Shown here: in pieces, positions 7,528 through 14,969 of the stretch
How the letters are laid out: every line of letters starts with the position of its first letter
Numbering within the stretch: position 1 is the stretch's first letter
DNA from: CAYJIL01 sp964370235
GTDB lineage: Bacteria > Bacteroidota > Bacteroidia > Bacteroidales > Rikenellaceae
Length of the DNA stretch: 23,169 nucleotides
Assembly (NCBI GenBank): GCA_964370235.1
Contig: CAYJIL010000033.1
Location: 1-23,169, forward strand
Reading direction: 5' to 3'
Position numbers and translations under genes: made by a program
The notes under the pieces: generated by a model
Databases searched by the model: none
What the model saw: only the letters and a program-made list of their open reading frames with translations
Told to the model about the DNA's origin: nothing

Positions 7528-8520
7528 ATGAAGAGTAGGATATACGAATATTTAAAGCGAGGGTTAAACCCCAGCTTCCTTATATTTTTGTTTGTTTCGC
7601 TTGTTATTTGGTCGCTTAATAGGCTGAGTAATGATTTTCAGGGTGCAACACAACTACCCATAACCATTGGCGAGCGCAAAGATTCGCTCTTTTTTGACAC
7701 CGACAAAGAGTATGCTATTAACTGCATTACCCGTGTTAATGGTTACCAAAGGTTAATTAACCAAATTACGGGCTACAAACCACTGAGAGTAGATGCAGCA
7801 GAGCTTACTATAACGGCAGATACTGTGCAGAGTGGTTACTATTTCGTTGATATTGCATCGCTAGAGAAGGCTGTCTCGCTAAAGCTAAAAGACGAAACGT
7901 TAATTAGTATTAGCGACAATATTCTAAAGATAAAAGGCGAAAGTTATAGCGAAAAACGTGTGCCCATTAGAGCCGATATTTCGCTAGAGCTAGATGGTAA
8001 GTATATGTTATTGGGTCAGCCACATTTAGTTCCTTCGCAGGTGACTATATATGGTAGCTCCTCGCACATAGACACTATAACATCGGTTGTTACCGAACCC
8101 ATTGTTATTGATAATCCACACAGCTCTATTTCGGCAAAGGTTAATCTAAAGAGCAACGATTTATATCACCTTGGAGTTAGCAGGGTAGCATATGATATAG
8201 ACCTCGAACAATTTGTTCAGCAGCAGTTTCAGGCAAAGCTATCGTTGCTTAACGGCACCAATTTTATTTCGTCTTCATCATACACAGTAATTCCGTCGAC
8301 TGTGAACATAAAGTGTAATATAGCACGTAGTTATCACAATGATTTCACACCCGAAGATATTATTTTGTATGCCAATATCACACCATCGGATACAAAACAG
8401 CCACAAGCAGGTACAGCAGGTAACGACATATACAGAGTCGAGCTATATACCGAAATAGAGGGGGTAGAAGTTGTGGATATTGAGCCCAAATATGTAACTA
8501 TTCTAAAACGAGAATTATGA
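7528..8520 (+). CDS. YbbR/CdaR-like membrane-anchored protein
   Basis: This protein of 330 residues (from ATG 7528) has one N-terminal membrane segment (FLIFLFVSLVIWSLNRL, about residues 17-33) and a long extracytoplasmic part rich in beta structure. It includes a YbbR-type repeat near SYSEKRVPIRADISLELDGKY, with the characteristic PSQVTIYGSSSHID segment. In Firmicutes the YbbR protein CdaR regulates the diadenylate cyclase CdaA. Here no cyclase gene is adjacent, so that role is not shown. The neighbours yajC upstream and coaE downstream match a common Bacteroidota arrangement. The stop codon overlaps the coaE start as ATGA, implying coupling. Overall sequence similarity to textbook YbbR is modest, hence the moderate confidence. 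Confidence 0.72.
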   Translation: MKSRIYEYLKRGLNPSFLIFLFVSLVIWSLNRLSNDFQGATQLPITIGERKDSLFFDTDKEYAINCITRVNGYQRLINQITGYKPLRVDAAELTITADTVQSGYYFVDIASLEKAVSLKLKDETLISISDNILKIKGESYSEKRVPIRADISLELDGKYMLLGQPHLVPSQVTIYGSSSHIDTITSVVTEPIVIDNPHSSISAKVNLKSNDLYHLGVSRVAYDIDLEQFVQQQFQAKLSLLNGTNFISSSSYTVIPSTVNIKCNIARSYHNDFTPEDIILYANITPSDTKQPQAGTAGNDIYRVELYTEIEGVEVVDIEPKYVTILKREL

Positions 8521-9037
8521 TAAAAGTTGCGATAACTGGCGGCATTGGCAGTGGAAAAAGCACCGTGTGCAATCTAGTTGAGATGATGGGTCACAAGGTT
8601 TACTATGCCGATAGCAGAGGTGCTGTTGTGGTTGATAGCGACCCAGATATACAAAGAGAGATTTGTGAGCTATTGGGCAGCGAGGCATACCTAGGAGGTA
8701 GACTAAACCGAGGGTTCGTAGCATCAAAGATATTTACTTCACCCGATCTTCTGTCGAATATTAACCAAATTACCCACCCACGTATTATAGCCGATTTTAT
8801 TGATTGGTGCGACAAGCAGGAGCAAGCAGGCGAGCGGGTTGTGTTTTTGGAGTGTGCAATATTATTTGAGAGTGGCATGTACAATTTGGTAGATAGGATT
8901 GTAGCAATATGTGCACCCAAAGAGGTGAGGATAGCTCGTTGTGTAGAGCGAGATGGCATATCTGCCGAGCAGGTAGAACAGCGCATCAATAACCAAATAA
9001 ACGACAAAGAGCGCAGTAGCCGTAGCCACTACACTCT
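8517..9037 (+). CDS. coaE: Dephospho-CoA kinase CoaE, cut at its 3' end by the assembly gap
   Basis: CoaE carries out the last step of coenzyme A synthesis, phosphorylating the 3'-hydroxyl of dephospho-CoA. The first 173 residues are visible: Walker A GGIGSGKST (8-16), the ADSRGA motif in place of the usual ADxxA, the substrate-binding HPRI segment, FLECAILFESG corresponding to the family's PLLFE motif, and RINNQINDKERSSRSHY matching the lid and C-terminal RIxxQ motif. Family members run to about 200 residues, so some 20-30 residues and the stop codon fall in the N run. Nothing suggests a pseudogene. Any reading frame continuing past the N run is an artefact. Confidence 0.93.
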
Positions 9038-9137
9038 NNNNNNNNNNNNNNNNNNNNNNNNNNNNNNNNNNNNNNNNNNNNNNNNNNNNNNNNNNNNNNN
9101 NNNNNNNNNNNNNNNNNNNNNNNNNNNNNNNNNNNNN
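9038..9137. other. Assembly gap of 100 N
   Basis: Exactly 100 unknown bases, the conventional placeholder for a scaffold join of unknown size. coaE on the left is truncated, and the porin stop codon on the right lies only four bases from the gap. More genes could be missing here. Confidence 0.98.
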
Positions 9138-9140
9138 ACA

Positions 9141-10385
9141 TTAGAACCAAAACCTAGCCACTGCCTCGATGCGGTGGTTTTTTGTTGGATCATAAGTCTC
9201 GGTTGGCTCATAGTAGGCATCAAACTCTTTGCCCCACTCTGCCATGGTTAAACCATACTCGATTCCTAGCATAAACTTAGCTGCTGGGTAATATGCAATG
9301 CGAGGAGCAATGCGAGCAATGTAGTTTACATCACAAAATTGATAGTAACCAACAGCATCGCTACTACCTAGCTCTAGCGGTTTGCTACTACCTAGGTTGG
9401 CTTGGTGTGCAGCAAATAGACCTAGTTCCCATTTGCTATCGCCAATGCGATATTGATAGTCAAAGAATGACGATATAGAGCGAATATTTGAGTAGTCATA
9501 GTCGCCAGCAGGATCTTCGCCCTGCAACATTCCATAGCCACCAATTTGGTAGAACATGCTAAGGTTGCCGCCATACATAGAGTTTAGTCTAAAGGTATGG
9601 CCACGGTGTGTTGCTTTAAAGAATGCTGTTACCATTGTTGAATTAACAGAACCCTCGACAGCATAGCCTTGTGTTGTGTGTGTGCGAGGTTTTAGGAATT
9701 TTGTCCCCACCATAACTCCACCAAAAACTTTATCGCTCTTGCCTAGCTTTATGCGAGCCTGCATATCGGGTAGCGAAGATTGCGCCTGTGCATTCGATGG
9801 CCCAGTGCCTTTAATTGCAAGGTGAAACTGTGCGGCAGCATCTAGCGTAATGTTCTCGTTTACTTTATATGTATATTGAATCATTGGGTTACGGTTAATT
9901 GCCAAGAACGGAAATTCACCCATAGAAACTGTGTTTGGTACCATTTCGGGAACTAGCGACATATTCCAGTACTGCCCCATTAGTAGCGACGACTTTGCCC
10001 AGTCTACTTTTACATAGGCATGACGAATTCTCATGTGCTGCAATAATGCATCGCTTGCACCCAGAAAATCGGTCTCAACATAGGCAGATAGCTTTGCCTT
10101 ATCGCTTAACTTAACGTTACCAACCGAGAACGACAATCTCGAAGATAGTATATTGGCACGCAGACGGTTGTTTTTGTTCATATCAACCCCAACACTGTTA
10201 ATATCTGGAGCCTTTGGAAAGAAGTATAGCACACCCTCACGATACTCTACCGAATTGTATGAGTCGTGATAGAAGTGTGCGTCTATCATACCACCAAATT
10301 TATAGTATGGCTTATCCTCTTGTGAAGAGGCATTTAGCTGAAAAAGTGTAAAGATTGCAAAAAGCGAAAGTAGTAATTTTCTCAT
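9141..10385 (-). CDS. Outer-membrane porin, DcaP-like beta-barrel
   Basis: A 414-residue protein from ATG 10385 begins with a clean signal peptide (MRKLLLSLFAIFTLFQLNASSQ) and ends in RFWF. A C-terminal phenylalanine of this kind marks outer-membrane barrels. Alternating beta strands run throughout. The order SRLSFSVGN, then AYVETDF, then IRHAYVKVDW and LLMGQYWNM resembles the N-terminal half of DcaP-type trimeric porins, which pass small organic acids or sugars. The substrate is not predictable here. An in-frame ATG 20 codons upstream is rejected because the promoter at 10416-10445 would place the transcript start after it. mntP lies directly upstream on the same strand. Confidence 0.75.
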   Translation of the reverse strand: MRKLLLSLFAIFTLFQLNASSQEDKPYYKFGGMIDAHFYHDSYNSVEYREGVLYFFPKAPDINSVGVDMNKNNRLRANILSSRLSFSVGNVKLSDKAKLSAYVETDFLGASDALLQHMRIRHAYVKVDWAKSSLLMGQYWNMSLVPEMVPNTVSMGEFPFLAINRNPMIQYTYKVNENITLDAAAQFHLAIKGTGPSNAQAQSSLPDMQARIKLGKSDKVFGGVMVGTKFLKPRTHTTQGYAVEGSVNSTMVTAFFKATHRGHTFRLNSMYGGNLSMFYQIGGYGMLQGEDPAGDYDYSNIRSISSFFDYQYRIGDSKWELGLFAAHQANLGSSKPLELGSSDAVGYYQFCDVNYIARIAPRIAYYPAAKFMLGIEYGLTMAEWGKEFDAYYEPTETYDPTKNHRIEAVARFWF

Positions 10386-10415
10386 GAAGGATATATTAGT
10401 TATTATTACGAGCGC

Positions 10416-10445
10416 CAAAATTATAAAAAAACAGACAAATAACAA
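10416..10445 (-). promoter_or_regulatory. Bacteroidota-type promoter for the porin
   Basis: On the minus strand TTG (complement of 10443-10445), 19 bases and TAATTTTG (complement of 10416-10423) fit the phylum consensus. This decides the porin start in favour of ATG 10385. Confidence 0.78.
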
Positions 10446-10463
10446 TCACTAATAATCAATCTT

Positions 10464-11054
10464 TTACGATAATAATATCTTTATTGCCAACAAGAAAAGC
10501 AGCGTTGCACCAGCATAAGGGGCAAATATCCCAATTCTTTTCTTTAGACCTGCGCCAATCATAAGACCTACGGCCGTCATAAAGTATGCTGCAGCACCAA
10601 AAATAAAGCTAACTGCAATTATTGAGTACGCAAAAGGAATATCACCAAAATAAGTATTGGTAAAACCTAGAGAAAAGCCAACCGCAAGAGAATCAATACT
10701 TAGTGCAAAGCACATGGCAAGGATTGTTGGAATAGCGAGTTTATTGCACTCGTTCTCGTGGGTTTGCGATTTACGCCTACTACTCATATAGCTATCGATT
10801 AACATCTTGCAACCAATAACAATAAATATTGCTGCCGATATTTTATCACCCAAACCGCTATCAATGCTAGGTAGCAGACCAACTATACCCCAACCAATGA
10901 GGGGCATGAAGATATGGAAGATTCCGTTAAAACGAATAAATAGCTTGCGAGACTGACCATCAAGCTTATCATTACACAAAGATAATGATGTTGCTGATAC
11001 AAAACTATCGACACCCAAAGCGAGTGCAAGTAGCGTGGTTTCTAGAATAGTCAT
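10464..11054 (-). CDS. mntP: Manganese efflux pump MntP
   Basis: MntP exports Mn2+ across the inner membrane and protects from manganese excess. The 196-residue protein is of family length and has six hydrophobic segments arranged as two related halves. Each half carries the family's acidic membrane motif: ALALGVDSFVSATSL with D16, and CFALSIDSLAVGFSLG with D121. These match the essential aspartates known from the E. coli protein (D16 and D118). A cytoplasmic loop between the halves is basic (SSRRKSQTHENE). Upstream are an ideal promoter and a cluster of four TATTACA repeats that could be operators. I found no yybP-ykoY manganese riboswitch in the leader, which is only about 20 bases long. 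Confidence 0.93.
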   Translation of the reverse strand: MTILETTLLALALGVDSFVSATSLSLCNDKLDGQSRKLFIRFNGIFHIFMPLIGWGIVGLLPSIDSGLGDKISAAIFIVIGCKMLIDSYMSSRRKSQTHENECNKLAIPTILAMCFALSIDSLAVGFSLGFTNTYFGDIPFAYSIIAVSFIFGAAAYFMTAVGLMIGAGLKKRIGIFAPYAGATLLFLLAIKILLS

Positions 11055-11076
11055 ATAGTATGTATTTATTAACGCA

Positions 11077-11107
11077 CAAAGATAAAAATAAACATTAGTT
11101 ATTGCAA
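11077..11107 (-). promoter_or_regulatory. Bacteroidota-type promoter for mntP
   Basis: On the minus strand TTG (complement of 11105-11107), 20 bases and TATCTTTG (complement of 11077-11084) match the consensus perfectly. mntP can thus be transcribed independently of the riboswitch-led gene upstream. Confidence 0.85.
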
Positions 11108-11118
11108 CTAAAATATAA

Positions 11119-11183
11119 TATTACATTCACAAAATCACACTGTTATTACAAAAATAATACATTCGTATTACAAACATATTACA
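11119..11183. repeat. Four TATTACA repeats upstream of the mntP promoter
   Basis: TATTACA occurs at 11119-11125, 11144-11150, 11166-11172 and 11177-11183, start-to-start distances of 25, 22 and 11 bases. The last three are thus spaced at about one and two helical turns. A palindrome TAATAC-4-GTATTA (11155-11170) overlaps the third copy. The cluster lies directly upstream of the mntP -33 element. Binding by a regulator is inference. Confidence 0.5.
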
Positions 11184-11206
11184 GCGCACGGTTATTGCAT
11201 AGAATA

Positions 11207-11242
11207 GGGGTAAAGTAATTATGCTTGTTTTAACTCTACCCC
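11207..11242 (-). terminator. Possible terminator of the 72-residue protein gene
   Basis: A 9-position stem with one mismatch (11207-11215 with 11234-11242) lies 28 bases past the stop codon. The 3' flank on the minus strand is only weakly T-rich, so efficiency is uncertain. Confidence 0.35.
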
Positions 11243-11270
11243 CATCTAGTTTGGGTTAATTTTATATTCG

Positions 11271-11489
11271 TTATTGTATGGTTGCTTCTAAAATGCGAAG
11301 GTCTTTAATTTTTAACAAGTATTCGCCCAAGTCACCATTTATTTGGTTAACACGGGTATTTAGCTGACTAACTTGCAACTTTAGTTTATAGAAATTGAGC
11401 CTAGGAGTTGTATTTGCCATAGCTTGTGCCGATACTTTTGTGGCAAAGAGTAGCAAAAACAAAAAAAGAGGTGTAAAGTAATGTTGCAT
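11271..11489 (-). CDS. Small secreted protein of unknown function behind a cobalamin riboswitch
   Basis: This 72-residue product begins with a convincing signal peptide (hydrophobic YFTPLFLFLLLFATKV, cleavage likely after SAQA near residue 23). The mature part of about 50 residues has spaced Leu, Ile and Val (LNFYKLKLQVSQLNTRVNQI, then LGEYLLKIKDLRILEATI) that would form an amphipathic helix or short coiled coil. It has no cysteine, no lipobox and no family I recognise. Frames beyond the stop close at once, so it is not the head of a frameshifted larger protein. The ATG lies seven bases past a long hairpin, and the cobalamin riboswitch is the only element upstream on this strand. A short non-functional remnant of a former B12 gene cannot be excluded. 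Confidence 0.6.
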   Translation of the reverse strand: MQHYFTPLFLFLLLFATKVSAQAMANTTPRLNFYKLKLQVSQLNTRVNQINGDLGEYLLKIKDLRILEATIQ

Positions 11490-11496
11490 CGTATCT

Positions 11497-11534
11497 TGTA
11501 AAATTTGAAATAAAACAATTTCAGATTTTACAAA
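11497..11534 (-). promoter_or_regulatory. Start-proximal hairpin, probable expression platform
   Basis: A 16-bp stem with one G-T pair (11497-11512 with 11519-11534) and a 6-base loop ends seven bases before the ATG of the small gene. No T run follows, so it looks like a translational block and not a terminator. Its promoter-side arm (11521-11533) can instead pair over 13 positions with 11617-11629, just after the riboswitch aptamer. Confidence 0.6.
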
Positions 11535-11629
11535 AGACTAAATGGCATAATTATATAATTGTGATATAAAAACAAAGCCAATGCTTACAATTCTTACGCC
11601 CCCATTACCCGTAGGATGCAAAATCTGAA

Positions 11630-11826
11630 TAGCACTGGCAGGTCTTCTGACTTATCCTATTTCAACGCCTTCCCAGCCCATAAAAGACCAGTGACATAAA
11701 GAATGTTGAAACAATAACCTCATACAAAACGAGGATGGATTCACAGCAGCGGGAACTGTTTGGGGTTTACACCCAATTCCCTTTTAATCCCAATCTCGAA
11801 ACTATGCGAGATGTGTTGGAACCATT
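11630..11826 (-). ncRNA. Cobalamin (AdoCbl-type) riboswitch aptamer
   Basis: Read on the minus strand, the region holds the conserved parts of a B12 riboswitch in order. First is a 5' hairpin (ATCTCG with CGAGAT). Then comes the core GGGAATTGGGTGTAAACCCC, followed by CAGTTCCCGCTGCTGTGAATCC. Peripheral helices include TTTCAAC (11660-11666) pairing with GTTGAAA (11705-11711). Last is the B12 box, AAGTCAGAAGACCTGCC, at the complement of 11637-11653. A promoter sits immediately upstream, so the RNA is certainly in the minus orientation. Cobalamin riboswitches normally repress B12 uptake or synthesis genes when the vitamin is plentiful. Here the first gene downstream is the 72-residue secreted protein at 11271-11489. 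Confidence 0.93.
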
Positions 11827-11833
11827 GCGAGGA

Positions 11834-11863
11834 CAAAGATATGGCGAGTTTTTCAATATGCAA
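11834..11863 (-). promoter_or_regulatory. Promoter driving the cobalamin riboswitch
   Basis: On the minus strand TTG (complement of 11861-11863), 19 bases and TATCTTTG (complement of 11834-11841). The transcript would begin right at the 5' edge of the aptamer. Confidence 0.82.
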
Positions 11864-12049
11864 ATTATTTTCCTACTTTTTTCACCTTAACTAAACAATT
11901 ACTAATTTGCTATATATCTACCACTAAAAGAGTTATTAGCTACCTAATTTGCACTATTTTTTACATTACAAAAAACATTTTAATGATATTATCGCTATAT
12001 TTACAACCTAAAGAATATGACTTAACAACACTTCCCAAACACACAAAAC
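11864..12049. other. AT-rich intergenic spacer between divergent transcripts
   Basis: This spacer lies between the riboswitch promoter on the minus strand and the glycosidase gene on the plus strand. A partial -7 match (TATATTTA, 11996-12003) is the only candidate plus-strand promoter and has no spaced TTG. Nothing else is seen. Confidence 0.5.
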
Positions 12050-14860
12050 ATGAAATTAAACACTTTTTTACTATCAACATTATTGTGGCTACCAACCACA
12101 ATTTTTGCACAAAACAGCATTACAAAAGTTAATGAACTCAACCTTGCAAAGGTTGAGCAAGATTACTGTGCAGCACTAAAAAATCGCTCGATTACGGGCG
12201 AAAAAATTATTGTAGCAGGTACTAATTACGACCAAGGTATTGGAGTTATAGCGCACAGCAAAGCAAAGATTAGAGTTGCAGATGCAAAACTTTTTACGGC
12301 AAAGGTGGGTGTATGCTCATCGCAAATCGACTATAGCGATTCGGCTCTTGTTAAAATACCACTAACCGACGGCCAAACAACCATATATGACAATTCGCAA
12401 GGCGTAAAGCAGTTTGTGGGAGTAGCAGGCACGGGCGGAGATGTCGAAAAAGGCAGCATGGTGTTCAAGGTATTGGGCGATGGCAAAGAGCTATACACTA
12501 GCCCAGTTATGCGCTCGGGCGATGAGGCAATTGATGTCGAAGTTGATATAAACGGAGTAAAAACCCTTGAGCTAGTGACTAGCGATGCAGGCGATGGAAT
12601 AAGCGGTGACCATGGAGCGTGGATTTCGCCCGAGATTCAGTACTACGAAATTACCCCTGCAATGATAGATATAGAGAGTGCCATGCAAGGAGAGCAAATA
12701 GATCCAAGAATAGAAGCTCACCTAAAAAGTAAAATGGCACAACTCAAAGAATGCAGCTTACCACTCCCAACACCCGATTATGACTGGCTTATAGACAATA
12801 GCAAGGCAAAAGCACAAGTGTATAGCCAAGATCAAAAAGATGTAATTTTGACCAATGGGCTTGTAACTAGAGTATTTAGAGTAACGCCAAACCTAGCCAC
12901 AATAGATATTATAAACAATATCACTACACAGTCTCTAGTGAGAGCTGTTAGCAGCGAGGGCGAAGTAGTAATCAACGGCAAAAGCTATGCAGTAGGTGGA
13001 CTAAACGGACAAAGAGAGTATGGCTATTTGGAGTATGGCTGGGTAGATAGCCTATGGGTAGACGAAGGAGCATTTAGGGTAATTGATTTTGAGGTGGGCG
13101 AACTAGAGCCATTCATCGACTGGAACCCAACAAGATGGAGTCTTTCTACTCGTGATAAAATATCGGGCAAGCAAGTCACATTTACACTCGCCGCTCCACA
13201 AGAGCTAGAGGGTGTAGAGATAAAAGTGCATTATGGTATTTATGATGGTCTACCTACCATTGTTAAGTGGATGGAAGTTATCAACAATAGCGGTAGTAGT
13301 GTTAATATCGACACATTCAAGCTAGAGGAACTTGCTATGGCAGAGCCAGATTCACCTGTCGAAGGTAAGCTTTTAGAGGATTTTAAGCTACCAAATGTTC
13401 TTGTACAGAGCGATTGGGGTTTTCGTGGAATGATTGAGCGTGTAAGCGATGCTACAACACACTGGCGAGAGGATGCTCGTTACACTTCGCAGTGTAACTA
13501 CCCAATGAAGACTCCTTGTTTGCTAGAGGTGTCGCTACCTATGGGGCCCGACGAGCAACTAGCCAATGGCGCAACATTTACATCGTTCCACAACTGGATT
13601 ACACCTCTCGATGGCGAGGACAGAGAGCGTAGCGGCCTATATCAGCGTAGGTTCTATCGCACAGTAGCACCATGGACTACCGAGAACCCTATATTTATGC
13701 ACTGTACGAGTTCTGACCCAAAGATTGTGCGTGAAGCAATCGACCAGTGCAAGAACACGGGTTATGAGATGGTGATTTTGAGCTTTGGCAGTGGATTAAA
13801 TATGGAGGACGAAAGCCCCGAGAACTACAAAAAGTTTAGAGATTTACGAATTTATGCCAACAGCCAAGGTATCGAGCTAGGTGGCTATTCTCTGTTATCG
13901 AGCCGATGGATTAGCGACGAGGTAGATGTTATTAACCCCCAAACGGGCAAACGTGGAGGAATGATATTTGGGTCGTCACCGTGTCTATCGAGTGAGTGGG
14001 GATATGAGTACTTTAGAAAGATTAAGAAGTTTTATGAACAAACAGGCTTTACACTGTTTGAGAACGATGGATCATACCCCGGTAATGTGTGTGCATCTAC
14101 CGACCACGCACACCACAAAGGGCTGGACGATTCGCAGTGGCAACAACGCAAACAGATAGACAGCCTATATCGATGGATGTGTAGCAATGGCATATACACC
14201 AATGTGCCCGACTTTGGGTATATTATGTCGGGTTCGACAAAGGTGGGTATTGGCTACCGTGAGGTAAACTGGTCGCTACCACGAGAGCGACAACTTGTGC
14301 TAGGCAGGCAAATTATATATGATGGACTGTGGGAGCGCAACCCATCGATGTGTTGGAGTTTTGTACCTCTTACCGAATATCACGGTGGAGGCAAAGCGGC
14401 AACTCTTGAGCCACTAAAAGATCACCTTAAAGACTATAAAGCACACATGATACAGAACTATGGTTCGGGTGTGCAGGCGTGTTATCGTGGCCACAGACTA
14501 TATGACAGCCCACAAACACAAGAGGTAGTGAGCGATGTGATAGGCTGGTACAAGAAGTATAGAGATATTCTCAATAGCGATATAATACACCTACGCCGTG
14601 CCGATGGCCGCAACTGGGATGGTATTCTACATGTCAACCCCCAGCTAGATGTCAAGGGATATGCGATGCTGTATAACCCAACCGACAAAGATATTACTCG
14701 CACCATTACTCTGCCACTATACTACACAGGGCTTAGCGACAAGGCTAGCGTAAAGATAGGAGATTCGAAAGCAACACAATATAAGCTAGCACGTGATTAC
14801 ACAATAGAGGTAGAGGTAGTAATCGAGAAAGAGAGCTACACTACAATAGAGATTAAATAG
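12050..14860 (+). CDS. Secreted glycoside hydrolase with N-terminal NPCBM domain, alpha-galactosidase-like
   Basis: This 936-residue exported enzyme has a signal peptide (MKLNTFLLSTLLWLPTTIFAQ). Next comes an NPCBM-type carbohydrate-binding domain (about 25-200), with the typical YDQGIGVIAHSKAKI and FTAKVGV segments. A beta-sandwich domain (about 255-540) precedes a TIM-barrel-like region (about 545-810) and a small C-terminal beta domain. The order NPCBM, beta-sandwich, barrel, beta domain is that of alpha-galactosidase-related hydrolases (clan GH-D). LFENDGSYPG (D673) resembles the strand carrying the nucleophile in that clan, where the family motif is KxD; the lysine is missing here, so I do not assign a CAZy family. 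Substrate is unknown; terminal alpha-galactose or GalNAc on host or plant glycans is a guess. The YqhD-like gene follows 109 bases later. Confidence 0.7.
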   Translation: MKLNTFLLSTLLWLPTTIFAQNSITKVNELNLAKVEQDYCAALKNRSITGEKIIVAGTNYDQGIGVIAHSKAKIRVADAKLFTAKVGVCSSQIDYSDSALVKIPLTDGQTTIYDNSQGVKQFVGVAGTGGDVEKGSMVFKVLGDGKELYTSPVMRSGDEAIDVEVDINGVKTLELVTSDAGDGISGDHGAWISPEIQYYEITPAMIDIESAMQGEQIDPRIEAHLKSKMAQLKECSLPLPTPDYDWLIDNSKAKAQVYSQDQKDVILTNGLVTRVFRVTPNLATIDIINNITTQSLVRAVSSEGEVVINGKSYAVGGLNGQREYGYLEYGWVDSLWVDEGAFRVIDFEVGELEPFIDWNPTRWSLSTRDKISGKQVTFTLAAPQELEGVEIKVHYGIYDGLPTIVKWMEVINNSGSSVNIDTFKLEELAMAEPDSPVEGKLLEDFKLPNVLVQSDWGFRGMIERVSDATTHWREDARYTSQCNYPMKTPCLLEVSLPMGPDEQLANGATFTSFHNWITPLDGEDRERSGLYQRRFYRTVAPWTTENPIFMHCTSSDPKIVREAIDQCKNTGYEMVILSFGSGLNMEDESPENYKKFRDLRIYANSQGIELGGYSLLSSRWISDEVDVINPQTGKRGGMIFGSSPCLSSEWGYEYFRKIKKFYEQTGFTLFENDGSYPGNVCASTDHAHHKGLDDSQWQQRKQIDSLYRWMCSNGIYTNVPDFGYIMSGSTKVGIGYREVNWSLPRERQLVLGRQIIYDGLWERNPSMCWSFVPLTEYHGGGKAATLEPLKDHLKDYKAHMIQNYGSGVQACYRGHRLYDSPQTQEVVSDVIGWYKKYRDILNSDIIHLRRADGRNWDGILHVNPQLDVKGYAMLYNPTDKDITRTITLPLYYTGLSDKASVKIGDSKATQYKLARDYTIEVEVVIEKESYTTIEIK

Positions 14861-14933
14861 TGTAATTTTGTGACAAGATTTAGGAATAATGACTAATTTT
14901 ATTTTTGTACAATATATTATAATCAAAAAATAG

Positions 14934-14941
14934 TACTTTTG
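14934..14941 (+). promoter_or_regulatory. Possible -7 element for the reductase/glycosyltransferase pair
   Basis: TACTTTTG fits TAnnTTTG and lies 28 bases before the start codon. The nearest TTG upstream (14905-14907) is 26 bases away, too far for the standard spacing. Confidence 0.4.
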
Positions 14942-14969
14942 AAATTGTTAAACAATTAAAATTATCTCT

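Noticed and set aside
8517..9251. coaE frame continuing through the N run
   Set aside because: The frame after the N run is the antisense of the porin gene; the true coaE end is unknown.
10386..10445. Longer porin start at 10445
   Set aside because: The promoter at 10416-10445 would start transcription after it, and the classical signal peptide begins at 10385.
11055..11118. Manganese (yybP-ykoY) riboswitch upstream of mntP
   Set aside because: The promoter leaves a leader of only about 20 bases, too short for such an aptamer.
11864..12049. Riboswitch acting on the plus-strand glycosidase
   Set aside because: The B12 box, core and promoter are all on the minus strand, reading away from the glycosidase.
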